The position numbers and the translations under genes were made by a program. The notes under the pieces were generated by a model. That model was not told where the DNA came from, searched no databases, and was given only the letters and a program-made list of their open reading frames with translations. A stretch of DNA of 64,000 nucleotides from Nocardia iowensis (GTDB lineage: Bacteria; Actinomycetota; Actinomycetes; Mycobacteriales; Mycobacteriaceae): assembly GCF_019222765.1 (NCBI RefSeq), contig NZ_CP078145.1:7440001-7504000 (forward strand), in the 5' to 3' direction. Numbering within the stretch: position 1 is the stretch's first letter; every line of letters starts with the position of its first letter. This document shows, one piece after another, positions 25,029 to 34,217 of this stretch.

Positions 25029-26246
25029 TCATGTCGCCGCCAAGGCGTCGATCTCGGTGTCGCTCATGCCGAGTAGTCCGGACAACACTTCGCGGGTGTG
25101 TTCGCCCAGATCGGGACCGATGTTGCGGATGGGTAGTGACTGCTCGCCGATCACCGGGACGATGCCGGGAAAGCCGACCATCTTCGGTTCCGCCGCACCG
25201 ACATCCACTGAGAAGGGCTGAATCATGTTGCGCGCCTTGTACTGTTCGTCGGCGACGATGTCGGCCGCGGTGTAGATGGGTCCGCACGGTATCCCGGCGG
25301 CCTCGAGGATCTGCAGTGCCTCGGCGCGGGTGTGCTGGATGGTCCATTCGGTGATTGCCTTGTCGAGACGGTCGTGGTGGCGCCAGCGGCCCGCGTTGTC
25401 GTGCAGTTCCGGGTCGGCGGCCAGGTCGGGGCGGCCGATCACCTGCATGTAGCGCTGGAAGATGGCGTCGCCGTTGCCACCGATGATGATGCTGACGCCG
25501 TCGCTGCACGGGTAGGCGTTGCTCGGCGCGATGCCCTCGACGAGGCCGCCGACCCGGCCCCGGTTGATGCCGTAGGCGAGATAGTCGGGGACGAGGGATT
25601 CCATCACCGAAAGGATCGTCTCGTTGAGTGCGACGTCGATGATGCGCTCGCGCAACGGAATCGGCGTTTCGTCCGGTTTGCGTTCGCGCTGGAACAGCGC
25701 CATCACCGTGCCGAAGGCGGCGTAGACGCCCGCTATCGAATCACCGATGGACACTCCGGTTCGCACCGGCGGCCGGTCCGGTTCGCCCATCAGTTCGCGC
25801 AGGCCGCCGACCGCCTCGGCGACGGCGGCGAAACCGGGCCGCGAGGCGTGCGGGCCGGTCTGGCCGTAGCCGGAGATCCTGGTGATCACCAGGTCGGGGT
25901 TCGCCTCGTTGAGCACCGCCGGGCCGAGCCCCCATTTCTCCAGCATGCCGGGGCGGAAATTCTCCAGCAGCACGTCGGACCGGCGGATCAGGTCGAGCAC
26001 GATGCCGCGGCCCGCTTCGGTGCGTAGGTCCAGGGTGATCGACTTCTTGTTCCGGTTGACGGTGCGGTACAGCATGGAGGTGTCGCCGCCATAGAGCCGC
26101 CAGTTGCGCAACTCGTCCCCGGCCTTCGGCCGCTCCACCTTGATCACCTCGGCGCCGAAGTCGCCGAGGATCCGCCCCGCGGTCGGCGCGGCAATGTAAT
26201 TGCCCAGCTCCAGGACGCGTACACCGTCCAACGGCCGAATACTCAT
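25029..26246 (-). CDS. CaiB/BaiF family III CoA-transferase
   Basis: 405 residues, full length for the family. Features: the N-terminal LDGVRVLELGNYIAAPTAGRILGDFGAEVIKVE, the NRNKKSITLDLR segment, the catalytic Asp region SDVLLENFRPGMLEKWG, and the ISGYGQTGPHASRPGF segment. These enzymes move CoA from succinyl-CoA or another donor to a carboxylic acid. The closest context is an HMG-CoA-lyase-like gene just downstream, so a succinyl-CoA:hydroxymethylglutarate type transfer is plausible (mammalian SUGCT is the same fold). No regulator is adjacent. The start ATG gives the expected N-terminus. Confidence 0.9.
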   Translation of the reverse strand: MSIRPLDGVRVLELGNYIAAPTAGRILGDFGAEVIKVERPKAGDELRNWRLYGGDTSMLYRTVNRNKKSITLDLRTEAGRGIVLDLIRRSDVLLENFRPGMLEKWGLGPAVLNEANPDLVITRISGYGQTGPHASRPGFAAVAEAVGGLRELMGEPDRPPVRTGVSIGDSIAGVYAAFGTVMALFQRERKPDETPIPLRERIIDVALNETILSVMESLVPDYLAYGINRGRVGGLVEGIAPSNAYPCSDGVSIIIGGNGDAIFQRYMQVIGRPDLAADPELHDNAGRWRHHDRLDKAITEWTIQHTRAEALQILEAAGIPCGPIYTAADIVADEQYKARNMIQPFSVDVGAAEPKMVGFPGIVPVIGEQSLPIRNIGPDLGEHTREVLSGLLGMSDTEIDALAAT

Positions 26247-26418
26247 CGCAACAGTGTCTCAGGGTCGCCAGGAGCGGTGTACGACGACACCTCGCTGCGA
26301 CCGAACAAGATCACGCGCCCAGCCGCCGGGCATGATCGGTGCCGGTAACCCGCACCCGGCAGCTCGACGGGGCTTCGGCGCCGTACCTGCATGTCGGACA
26401 GACCCGCGACGGCACCTC

Positions 26419-27189
26419 CTAGCCGACGTGTTCGCGGAGGTAGGCCAGGTCGTCGGCGACGCCTTCGGCGGGGGTTTCCAGGATGACCGGGGCATCGGCG
26501 GTCTTGCAGACCTCGGCGAGGAGTTGCGGGTCGATGGTGCCGTCGGAGAAGTTGGCGTGCCGGTCGGCGCCGGAATTGAAGTCGTCGCGCGAGGAGTTCA
26601 GGTGCACCAGGTCGATGCGGCCGGTGATCGCCTTGATCCGGTCGACGACGCCGACCAGTTCCTCGCCGCCCGCCCAGGCGTGGCAGGTGTCGAGGCAGAA
26701 GCCCGCGCCGAAATCGCCGACGGCGTCCCACAGCCGGGCGATCGAGTCGAAATGCCGGGCCATCGCGTGGTTGCCACCCGCGGTGTTCTCGATCAGGATC
26801 GGCACGGCGAAGCCGCCCTTGTCCTGCTGACGCTCGAAGAGTTTGCGCCAGTTGTCGATCCCGGTATCCAGCTCGGCGTCGGAGCGCACGTGCCCGCCGT
26901 GCACGACCAGGCCGAACGCGCCGAGATCGGCGGCGGCCTTCGCCTGCTGGGCGACCGCGTTGCGGGAGGGCATCCGCAGCCGGTTGTTCAGGCTGGCCAC
27001 ATTGATCTGATAGGACGAGTGCACCACCACGTCGATCGGGCTCGCCACGATCTCCTCGGTCCGTGGGTGCGGGGTGGGCTTGTCCCAGCTCTGCGGGTCG
27101 ACGACGAACATCTGGATGACATCGGCGCCGAGTTTCTCGCCGAAGCCGATCGGATCGCCGTCGAGCCGAACGTGTGCTCCTATGCGCAT
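26419..27189 (-). CDS. nfo: Deoxyribonuclease IV (endonuclease IV) family
   Basis: 256 residues from the internal ATG at 27189, which gives the true family N-terminus MRIGAHV. This is the Nfo TIM-barrel, binding three zinc ions and cutting DNA 5' of abasic sites in base-excision repair. Metal ligands appear in order: His in VVVHSSYQINVAS, His in LVVHGGH, Glu in ILIENTAGG, the DTCHAWAGG Asp/His pair, and the HLNSSRDDFNSGADRHANFSDGTID stretch, then Glu in VILETPAEG. Length is slightly short of the 285 of E. coli, as usual in actinobacteria. It stands alone, divergent from the Ser/Thr kinase gene. Confidence 0.92.
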   Translation of the reverse strand: MRIGAHVRLDGDPIGFGEKLGADVIQMFVVDPQSWDKPTPHPRTEEIVASPIDVVVHSSYQINVASLNNRLRMPSRNAVAQQAKAAADLGAFGLVVHGGHVRSDAELDTGIDNWRKLFERQQDKGGFAVPILIENTAGGNHAMARHFDSIARLWDAVGDFGAGFCLDTCHAWAGGEELVGVVDRIKAITGRIDLVHLNSSRDDFNSGADRHANFSDGTIDPQLLAEVCKTADAPVILETPAEGVADDLAYLREHVG

Positions 27190-27508
27190 AGGGGCCAGCT
27201 TAACGACCACCACCGACAGCATTCGAAGGATGCCGAAGGGGGACTTGTTGCATCCCGTGGGCCGCGCGAGATACATCGGTAGTGTCCGCGCGCTCGACCC
27301 GACGGAGGGGTGAATACAGTGAACGTCGATAGCTGTCCGCTATTGAATGTCGCTGGCATTACCCCACTTTCGATGGCGACTGCCGGTCCTGCGACTACTG
27401 CTATGGTTTCGATGTTTTCCGTGGTCCGGCCCGTGCCTGATCGCGCGTTCTTATGCTGTGCGCCTGTTCGTCGGTGGGTCCCGACGGGCGGCGGGAAGTG
27501 GAGCAGAC
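27190..27508. other. Divergent intergenic region, nfo / Ser-Thr kinase
   Basis: 319 bases between two divergent starts. It must hold the promoters of both genes. GGGAAGTGGAG near 27493-27503 is the ribosome-binding region of the kinase. A reading frame continuing upstream of the kinase lacks any conserved sequence, so I treat it as non-coding. I see no palindrome or RNA element. Confidence 0.45.
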
Positions 27509-29278
27509 ATGCTGGCCAGCGGTGACGTTTTCGCCGGTTATGTCATCGAGCGGCAACTGGGTCGCGGTGGCATGGGTTCGGTCTACCTGGCGAAACACCC
27601 TCGGCTACCGCGGCTGACCGCGTTGAAGCTGCTGAACCGGGAGATGTTCTTCGACAAGGAGGTGCGGGCGCGGTTCGAACGGGAGGCGGATCTGGTCGCC
27701 CAGCTCGATCACCCGAACATCGTCACGGTCTACGACCGCGGCCTCGAGGACGACCAGCTGTGGATCTCGATGCAGTACATCGACGGCATCGACGCCGCAT
27801 CGGTGCAACCGCAGGCGCTGCCGCCCGAGCGCGCCGTGCAGATCATCTCCGAAACCGCGGACGCGCTCGACTACGCGCACGGCATCGGCGTACTGCACCG
27901 CGACGTGAAACCCGCGAACATCATGCTGGCCCGCTCCGGCAGCGGCCGCGGCGAGCGGGTGTACCTCACCGACTTCGGCATCGCCCGGTTCCGCGATGAC
28001 ACCGGTCACCTGACGCAGACCGGAACCTTCACCGCCACACTGGCCTACGCGTCACCCGAACAGCTGAGCGGCTCATCCCTTGATCACCGCTCGGATCAGT
28101 ACTCGCTGGCGTGCTCACTGTTCTGGCTGTTCACCGGAACCGGTCCGTTCCCCGCGACCAATCCCGCGGCGGTGATCCAAGGACATCTGCAAGGCGCCCC
28201 GCCCGCGCTGAGCAGTCACCGTCCCGGGCTGCCCTACGCGCTGGACAGCGTGCTGGCCAGGGCGATGGCGAAGCGACCGGACGACAGATATCCGAGCTGC
28301 GCCGATTTCGCCGCGGCCGCCAAGCACGCCCTCACCAACCCCAGCGTGCCCTCGATGCCGGTGGTCGGCGGGCCACGACCGTTCACCGCGCCGCAGGTAA
28401 ACGGCCCGCGGCCGACCACCGGACCACGGCCGACCACCGGACCGCGGCCGACCACCGGCGCGCCCTACCCGATGACGCACGGCCACGGACCGCCGGTCAG
28501 CGGGCCGAATCACCTTGCGGGATCAGGATTCTCGATGACGCCACCGGCCACGATGGTGGCCCCGCCGCACGGGACCGGCCCGACACACCAGCCGACCTCC
28601 CCTTACCCCGGGCAGCAGTCCGGGTACAACTTCGCGCCACCGCCCATGTCACCGGGCGGCGCCCCGGCACGCCCGCCGAAAAAGTCGAATGTCGGTCTCA
28701 TCATCGGCATCTGCGTGGCGGTGCTGGTGCTCATCGTGGTAACGCTCGGCATCATCGGCGCGGTCAGCGATTCCGGCTCGACCGCGGGCAGCACGACAAC
28801 CAGCGCGGCCGCGACCGGCGCCGTCGTGGCCGCGACAGCGGACTCGATCAGTGCCGAGTTCCCGCGCATGGTGCCCGCGACCAAGTCCGAGCAGGTCGGC
28901 TACAACGGCGCCAAATGCTGGGAGACCGATCCCGGCTACAAGCCGTCACCGAGCGACGGTGATCCGGACTTCGGCGACTGGGCCTGGCAGTGGCGCTGCT
29001 ATGGCGGCGGTGACAGCTCGGATCCGCTCTATCGCATCTACGTCTACAAGTCCGCCGCCGACGCGCAGGCGGTGCTGCGGCAGTTGCCCGCCAACACCAA
29101 GTCGACGGACTCCAACGGCGGAAAGTCCTACACCAACTACAAATTCGACACCGGCGGGCCCAAGATCGTCACGGCCTTCACCGGCGATCCGGACCGAGCC
29201 CAGTACCTGATGTTCACCGACGGCTCCGGCTCCATCGATGAGACCTTGCGCTGGTGGCGCTCGGCGCCGCTGAACTGA
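27509..29278 (+). CDS. Membrane Ser/Thr protein kinase (PknB/PASTA-less type)
   Basis: 589 residues. Kinase domain about 8-270: glycine loop GRGGMGSVYLA, catalytic Lys in ALKLLN, catalytic loop LHRDVKPANIML and DFG in LTDFGIARF, APE-like ASPEQL. Then a Pro/Gly/Thr-rich juxtamembrane region (275-390) with three RPTTGP repeats, one TM helix (about 394-418, GLIIGICVAVLVLIVVTLGI) and an extracytoplasmic domain of about 165 residues with two Cys (YNGAKCWE, WQWRCYGG) likely disulphide-bonded. No PASTA repeats. It resembles mycobacterial PknF/PknJ-type kinases with a unique sensor domain. The stimulus is unknown. Confidence 0.93.
   Translation: MLASGDVFAGYVIERQLGRGGMGSVYLAKHPRLPRLTALKLLNREMFFDKEVRARFEREADLVAQLDHPNIVTVYDRGLEDDQLWISMQYIDGIDAASVQPQALPPERAVQIISETADALDYAHGIGVLHRDVKPANIMLARSGSGRGERVYLTDFGIARFRDDTGHLTQTGTFTATLAYASPEQLSGSSLDHRSDQYSLACSLFWLFTGTGPFPATNPAAVIQGHLQGAPPALSSHRPGLPYALDSVLARAMAKRPDDRYPSCADFAAAAKHALTNPSVPSMPVVGGPRPFTAPQVNGPRPTTGPRPTTGPRPTTGAPYPMTHGHGPPVSGPNHLAGSGFSMTPPATMVAPPHGTGPTHQPTSPYPGQQSGYNFAPPPMSPGGAPARPPKKSNVGLIIGICVAVLVLIVVTLGIIGAVSDSGSTAGSTTTSAAATGAVVAATADSISAEFPRMVPATKSEQVGYNGAKCWETDPGYKPSPSDGDPDFGDWAWQWRCYGGGDSSDPLYRIYVYKSAADAQAVLRQLPANTKSTDSNGGKSYTNYKFDTGGPKIVTAFTGDPDRAQYLMFTDGSGSIDETLRWWRSAPLN
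28409..28460 (+). repeat. Three 18-bp tandem repeats in the kinase linker
   Basis: An 18-base unit, cggccgaccaccggacca, occurs three times in a row within the kinase gene (last copy partial). It encodes the RPTTGP repeats of the juxtamembrane linker. In-frame repeats of this kind vary in number by slippage between strains, so linker length is likely polymorphic. Confidence 0.75.
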
Positions 29279-29323
29279 CACACGCCCGTTGGTCCGAGCG
29301 GAAGCGGCTCAGCGCAAGGTCGG

Positions 29324-30847
29324 CTAAATCCAGATCTGGCGGTGGCGGGCGAAGGGGTCGGATTCGATATGGCCTTGGTCGGACCAGATCATGGTGTGCC
29401 GTTTCTCCGGCGTGTAGCGGGGCCAGTTCGGTCCGGGGTCGTTGTCCGCGATGAAGGCGACCCACGACGCGTGCACGGCATCGGCCAGCGCTTGCGGCGG
29501 CTCACCCTCGACCTCGGCGACACCTGGCGCCCGCAACAGGTCGAAGGCGAACGGTAGGTCCAGGCAGTGTGCCGCCAGCCCGCGATACCCGGGAGCCGTT
29601 GAGGTCCAGTCGAATTCGTACAGCCAGGTGGGCAGGCCCAGACCGGAACGAGCCTCGGCGACCTGGAACGACGGTCCGCGAATAATCGTGTCGCTGATGG
29701 CCTGTCCGGCGAGTTCGGTCGCGTCGGCACCGGGATAGGCGACGCGGTAGGCGTCCATATCGGCGCCCCGACCGGCGGACGCGAGTGGGCTGGCTGCCGC
29801 AGCGCCGGGGTTCTGCGCCAGCATCGTGGCCGCCATGTTGAACTCGTGTCTGGTGAAACCGAGCAACAGCGGAATATTGCCGCCCGCACCGTTTTTCAGC
29901 AGCGCTGGCGTCGCTTCGTGGATCAGCTCGCCGTCGGCGAACGGCGCCAGACCCAGCATCGGCACGGTCTCGCTGCCCGGCCCGGGCGCCTGGAGCGTGG
30001 CTTGCAGATCGAGCACCGTGTCCTCGGGCATGGCGCGTAGCGCGGCGGCGGTCGCGGGCACCCCGGTGCGCCGGGTGAACAGGTCGGCCACGGCGCGTCC
30101 CGCGGCGAGATCGTTCGGTTGGGTCACCGCGCCGGAGGCGCAGATTCCGGCGCGGAACAGCCCGCGCGCGGACGGGGCGGCCATCAACGCCCAGACCGCG
30201 CCACCGCCCGCGGACTGACCGCCGACTGTGACCTTGGCCGGATCGCCACCGAACGTTTCGATATTGTCGCGAACCCATTGCAGGGCCGCGATCCAGTCCA
30301 GGACGCCTCGGTTGTCCGGGGCGCCGTCCAAGTGCAGGAACCCGTCGATGCCGAGCCGGTAGCCGACCGAGACCAGCACCACGCCATCACGATTGAACGC
30401 GGCACCGTCGTACCAGGGGCTGGCCGGACTGCCTGCCACGAAGCCGCCGCCGTGAATCCACACCAGCACCGGCAGTCCGCGCGCGGACGGGGCGGGGGTG
30501 AAGACGTTCAGGGTGAGGATGGCCTCGCCGGGGATGCTCGGCTCGGGGATGGTGGTTACCTCGCCCATCAAACTGCGCTGGGCAGTGGGTCCGTACGCGG
30601 TGCAGGCCAGCGTTTCGGTCCACGGCGCTGGCGGCACCGGGGCGGCGAACCGCAGCTCACCGACCGGCGGCCGGGCGAATGGCACACCGAGGAAGGCGAT
30701 GCCGGTGTCGCGGCGCACGCCACGGACCGGACCGTAGGTGGTCTGGACGGTGTCCGACGCGGGTCGCTCGGTCGAGCACGCGGCGGCCAACGCCAAAGCG
30801 CCCGCTCCGAGCAGGGCCGTTCGACGGGTGATGTGCGCAGCGGGCAT
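29324..30847 (-). CDS. Carboxylesterase type B, Tat-exported lipoprotein
   Basis: 507 residues from ATG 30847, with GAAAGAGG upstream. N-terminus HITRRTALLGAGALALAAACS shows a twin-arginine signal followed by a lipobox (LAAAC), so the enzyme should be folded in the cytoplasm, exported by Tat and lipid-anchored outside. Carboxylesterase landmarks: FLGVPFARPPVGELRF, oxyanion HGGGF, nucleophile elbow GGQSAGGG, and Glu/His of the triad further on (GFTRHEFN and the His near the end, DPGPNWPRYTP before it). It hydrolyses carboxylic esters; the substrate may be host or lipid derived. It is divergent from a ROK regulator, which may control it. Confidence 0.9.
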   Translation of the reverse strand: MPAAHITRRTALLGAGALALAAACSTERPASDTVQTTYGPVRGVRRDTGIAFLGVPFARPPVGELRFAAPVPPAPWTETLACTAYGPTAQRSLMGEVTTIPEPSIPGEAILTLNVFTPAPSARGLPVLVWIHGGGFVAGSPASPWYDGAAFNRDGVVLVSVGYRLGIDGFLHLDGAPDNRGVLDWIAALQWVRDNIETFGGDPAKVTVGGQSAGGGAVWALMAAPSARGLFRAGICASGAVTQPNDLAAGRAVADLFTRRTGVPATAAALRAMPEDTVLDLQATLQAPGPGSETVPMLGLAPFADGELIHEATPALLKNGAGGNIPLLLGFTRHEFNMAATMLAQNPGAAAASPLASAGRGADMDAYRVAYPGADATELAGQAISDTIIRGPSFQVAEARSGLGLPTWLYEFDWTSTAPGYRGLAAHCLDLPFAFDLLRAPGVAEVEGEPPQALADAVHASWVAFIADNDPGPNWPRYTPEKRHTMIWSDQGHIESDPFARHRQIWI

Positions 30848-30911
30848 CGCGACCTCTTTCGATTCGTACCGGGACCATCGGTATATTCGCGATTTCACTG
30901 GAAATAAGTCA

Positions 30912-32174
30912 ATGGTTGAAAAAATTCTCGACCTGCATAGTCTCGGGAGTGTGGTGAAGACAAAGGCGCACGATTCGGTGGCCGTCCGGCGTGGCAATCT
31001 GGGTCTGGTGCTGCGCCACATCGCGGAGCACGGCCCGTGCGCGCGCACCGAAGTCGCCGCGGCCACGGGGTTGTCGCACGCCTCGGTCACCACCCTGGTG
31101 GCCGACCTCGTGGTGCGCGGGCTGGTATGCGAGGACGGAGTGCTGAATCGCGGCGGCCGAGGTAGGCCCCGACGGCTGCTCCGGATGGTCCCCGGGCGCG
31201 CGTCGACCATCGCGGTGCAGATCAGTGCCGACCAACTGCGTGTGGCGGTCGCCGATCTCGCGGGCACGATCGGGTGGCGCGACATTGCACCGCACGACAG
31301 CACCGCAGGCGTGCCCGCGTCGATGGCGGACGCGGTCGCCGCCGCGGTGCGACGGGCCGAAACCGCGGTGCCAGCGGACGCGGAACTGGTGCGCGTCGCG
31401 ATTGCGATGGCGGGGCCGGTTGGTGACGACGATGCGCAAACCGTGCTCGTCGCACCGGATTTCGGCTGGCTGCGACCGGTCCGGTTGCGTGCGCTGGTCG
31501 CCGCCAGGCTCCCGAGCGTGACCTGTCCGATCGCCGTGATCAACGACGCGAACGCCGCCGCACTGGCCGAATACCATGCCCATCCACAGCGTCCGCGCGC
31601 CGCGGTCTACATCGCGGCAGGCACCGGGATCGGCGGCGGCGTGGTGCTTGACGGGCGCATCCACACCGGCAGCCACGGCATCGCGGGCGAGCCGGGACAC
31701 ATGCCCATCGCCATCGACGGACCGGCCTGCACCTGCGGGGCCCGCGGCTGCTTGGTCTGCTACACCGGCCCCGAGGCGGTGCTCACCGCCGCCGGACTCG
31801 GCGACCTGCTGCGGCGCGACGGACTCGGCCCGGCCGCCGACCGACTGGTCCAGGCACTCGACCGCCGCGACGAGCGAGCGCTTGCCGCAATGGATATCGC
31901 TGGCCAGGCATTGGGCACCGCGATACTGTCGATCACCTCCCTGCTCGATATCGACGAAGTGATCCTGGGCGGCGTCCTGGCACCATGGTTCCCCTGGCTG
32001 GAACCGGCGATCCGCCAACAGCTCTCGGGCCGCCGGGCCTTGGTGCCCGCGGTAGAGCCGACGGTCACCCCGGCACTCCTCGGCGCGGACGCGACCCTGC
32101 TGGGCGTCATCGAATTCGCCCGCCGCGCGGCACTATCGGACCCCGCGACGGTCCCCTACCGACATCGCCCATAA
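30912..32174 (+). CDS. ROK-family transcriptional regulator
   Basis: 420 residues from ATG 30912; GTG codons at 30951/30954 are alternatives with a GGGAG very close, so the start is uncertain. N-terminal HTH of ROK repressors (about 27-80: NLGLVLRHIAEHGPCARTEVAAATGLSHASVTTLVADLVVRGLV). C-terminal sugar-kinase-like domain with the NDANAAALAEY motif, AAGTGIGGGVVLDG phosphate loop, GEPGHMPI and the zinc site CTCGARGCL. ROK repressors bind sugars or sugar phosphates and regulate catabolic genes. It is divergent from the carboxylesterase gene, a probable target, with 64 bases between starts. The ligand is unknown. Confidence 0.88.
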   Translation: MVEKILDLHSLGSVVKTKAHDSVAVRRGNLGLVLRHIAEHGPCARTEVAAATGLSHASVTTLVADLVVRGLVCEDGVLNRGGRGRPRRLLRMVPGRASTIAVQISADQLRVAVADLAGTIGWRDIAPHDSTAGVPASMADAVAAAVRRAETAVPADAELVRVAIAMAGPVGDDDAQTVLVAPDFGWLRPVRLRALVAARLPSVTCPIAVINDANAAALAEYHAHPQRPRAAVYIAAGTGIGGGVVLDGRIHTGSHGIAGEPGHMPIAIDGPACTCGARGCLVCYTGPEAVLTAAGLGDLLRRDGLGPAADRLVQALDRRDERALAAMDIAGQALGTAILSITSLLDIDEVILGGVLAPWFPWLEPAIRQQLSGRRALVPAVEPTVTPALLGADATLLGVIEFARRAALSDPATVPYRHRP

Positions 32175-32194
32175 GGCAACGCATCCCGAGCGGA

Positions 32195-33028
32195 TCAACC
32201 GAAGGCGTGGTGCACGAACTCGTGCGTCGGATGGAAACCGATCGCCTGGTAGATCTTGCTGGAGGTGCGGTTGGCGGTGTCGGCGAAGAGGCAGACGTTC
32301 AAGCCGTCCGCACGCAGCAGCTGCGCGATGTGCGCGGTGACGGCACTGGCGTAGCCGTGGCCGCGTTCCTCGGGTGGGGTGTAGACCAGGCCGATGCGAG
32401 ACCAGCCGTGCACCGGGATCTGCTGGGCGGCAAAGCTTGTCGGACGGCCGTCGCGCTCCCAGAACCACATCAGTCCTGCCGCGACCCGATTGCGAATGGC
32501 CGCCTTGTCGAGTCCGGGCGGCGAGATGCCCGCCTCGATGCGCATGGCTTCGGCGAATTCGGTACACAGCGCGACATCGGATTCGGTTGCCCGACGCGGA
32601 TTTCCGGGGACGTCGGGAATGCGCAGCGCGCCAAGGCGGTACAGCCGGGTGGTGTAGGACCGCCGGAAGCCGGTGCCGAGCCGCTCGCTCCAGCGCTCGG
32701 CGAAGGCGGTGGCGTCGGCGATGAGTCCTTCCACGCCAGTGCTTTCCGGGGCCACCTCGGCCAGTGCGTCGGCCACCATGCCGACGCTGCCCTCGGGCAG
32801 TTCGCCTAGGTACATGTCCCGGTCGGTTACTCGCATGGCGACGCCGAGCACGGACGCGTCGTCGGCGTGTAGCGAGAGGAACCTGGATGTCCCATTGCCT
32901 GCTTGAATCCCCGCGATGTGATTGGCGACACCCGTGAGGATCACGGTGTGCCGCAGCGGATCACGCAGCAGGAACGACTCGGTACGCGAGCGGAACTCGG
33001 CCGCGTCCGTGGTGATCTCGATCCTCAT
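32195..33028 (-). CDS. GNAT-family N-acetyltransferase
   Basis: 277 residues from ATG 33028. The C-terminal GNAT domain is clear: RRATESDVALCTEFAEAM at its start, then IGLVYTPPEERGHGYASAVTAHIAQLL with the acetyl-CoA loop (R-G-x-G-Y/A), and CLFADTANRTSSKIYQAIGFHP, the family end motif. The N-terminal 130 residues form a second, degenerate GNAT-like lobe as in FR47-type enzymes. The substrate cannot be predicted. It is convergent with the ROK gene (20-base gap). Confidence 0.85.
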   Translation of the reverse strand: MRIEITTDAAEFRSRTESFLLRDPLRHTVILTGVANHIAGIQAGNGTSRFLSLHADDASVLGVAMRVTDRDMYLGELPEGSVGMVADALAEVAPESTGVEGLIADATAFAERWSERLGTGFRRSYTTRLYRLGALRIPDVPGNPRRATESDVALCTEFAEAMRIEAGISPPGLDKAAIRNRVAAGLMWFWERDGRPTSFAAQQIPVHGWSRIGLVYTPPEERGHGYASAVTAHIAQLLRADGLNVCLFADTANRTSSKIYQAIGFHPTHEFVHHAFG

Positions 33029-33102
33029 GATCACCACGGTAGGCGGCTGAAACGTTGCACGCCCGAAGTTTTCGGCCGGACCGGCTTCAGTGGGGTTCGG
33101 CG

Positions 33103-33393
33103 TCAATCCGTTTCGTTGCCGCCACGACCACCTGTGCGGAGTTTGAGCAGGACCAACCCTGCGGTGCACGCGAGAATCAGCCCGGCGACGGTGATTTCGA
33201 CGTGTAGGCCGGCGATCCCGAGGACAGCCCCGGCGATGCCGCCGACGAAGATAAGCCAGGCGAGTATCCGCGAAAGAATCGTGGACAGCGAGCGCGCTGA
33301 CCTGTTCGACACGACCTGCTGCGAAGAAGCCGACACCGCATCCTTGGCGGCTGCGGACGACCCCCGCTGCGACGTTGTCGAGTAAGCTCCCAT
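33103..33393 (-). CDS. Small two-TM membrane protein
   Basis: 96 residues from the second of two ATGs (33393), which has the better spacing to GAGGAG. The N-terminal 38 residues are polar and Ser-rich (TTSQRGSSAAAKDAVSASSQQVVSNRS). Two hydrophobic helices follow (about 39-62 and 66-88), ending with a basic tail RTGGRGGNE. No conserved domain is known to me. Such small proteins are common in actinobacterial envelopes. It is 74 bases upstream of the GNAT gene on the same strand, so both might be cotranscribed. Confidence 0.6.
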   Translation of the reverse strand: MGAYSTTSQRGSSAAAKDAVSASSQQVVSNRSARSLSTILSRILAWLIFVGGIAGAVLGIAGLHVEITVAGLILACTAGLVLLKLRTGGRGGNETD

Positions 33394-33684
33394 CATCTAC
33401 TCCTCGATGACGCCGATCAGAGAACCAATGCCGCGTTCATCACACAACGCTTCTCTCATCTGGGTACAGGCGTCTCACGCGTAACTTTGCTCACACGCTA
33501 CGACCATGCCGGGCCGTATGACAGCGACACGTGCCCACGACACGCCGAAGAGACCAATTCGATATGTGGATTACATGTGTTTAAAACACCTCCGCGACGC
33601 ACCGGCGGCGACCGCTTCGCCTGGCCCGGTGGATCGTGCTCGAGTAAGGTGAGGCCCACTCGAACAGCACCAGGAGTGTCACCG

Positions 33685-34179
33685 ATGGAGAGCAGCAGGA
33701 CCAAGATCGCAGGTCCGGCGATCGCCGCAGGCGCGGTCTCCCTCGGGCTCGTCCTCATCGGCGCCTGCGGACTCGACAAGCAGGACACCTACGTCGCGCC
33801 CCCGCCGTTGCAGTCGGACCCCTACGTCGCGCCCGCGGCACACCAGGAACCAAGCGGCACGGTGCCGAAGGTATCGATTCCGCCCTCGCCGACCTGGCAG
33901 ATCGCGCCGTACCAGGCACCGCACGCGACGCCGTTCACCGGTTTCAGCACCACGACATCCGGTGAGCCGCCCGCGGCGGAGCCACACGGGAGTCTGCCGC
34001 ACGAGAACCCGTCCGAGGACGAGCGCCCGCAGGCAACCACGACCGAGTCGACTACGCCGACCGATTCCCCCACCACGCGGCCGACCACCAGGCCGCGGCC
34101 CCGGCCGACAACGACGGAACCGGACGAGCCGCCGACCACGCGCCCGCAAGCGGGTTTGTCCAACGACCACGACGAGTGA
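33685..34179 (+). CDS. Pro/Thr-rich lipoprotein
   Basis: 164 residues from ATG 33685 with CAGGAG upstream. It carries a signal sequence with a lipobox (LVLIGAC-G, Cys28), so it is lipid-anchored outside the membrane. The mature chain is low complexity: DPYVAPP-type repeats, then a Thr/Pro-rich tail (TTTESTTPTDSPTTRPTTRPRPRPT). I know no conserved domain. Thr/Pro-rich exported proteins in mycolata are often O-mannosylated; that is inference. A hairpin terminator lies directly behind the gene. Confidence 0.7.
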   Translation: MESSRTKIAGPAIAAGAVSLGLVLIGACGLDKQDTYVAPPPLQSDPYVAPAAHQEPSGTVPKVSIPPSPTWQIAPYQAPHATPFTGFSTTTSGEPPAAEPHGSLPHENPSEDERPQATTTESTTPTDSPTTRPTTRPRPRPTTTEPDEPPTTRPQAGLSNDHDE

Positions 34180-34182
34180 CCC

Positions 34183-34211
34183 GCGGTGGTGCGCGGATCA
34201 CGCACCACCGC
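34183..34211. terminator. Bidirectional terminator hairpin
   Basis: GCGGTGGTGCG (34183-34193) and CGCACCACCGC (34201-34211) are perfect 11-bp arms with a 7-base loop, filling the 38-base gap between the convergent lipoprotein and acyl-CoA dehydrogenase genes. Confidence 0.8.
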
Positions 34212-34217
34212 AGGCAT

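Noticed and set aside
27347..27508. Upstream extension of the Ser/Thr kinase
   Set aside because: The kinase N-terminus is fixed by the conserved MLASGDVFAGYVIERQLG start with GGGAAGTGGAG upstream; the extension has no conservation.
30848..31543. Extended N-terminus of the carboxylesterase
   Set aside because: It runs through the promoter and into the ROK gene on the other strand; the Tat/lipobox signal peptide at 30847 fixes the start.
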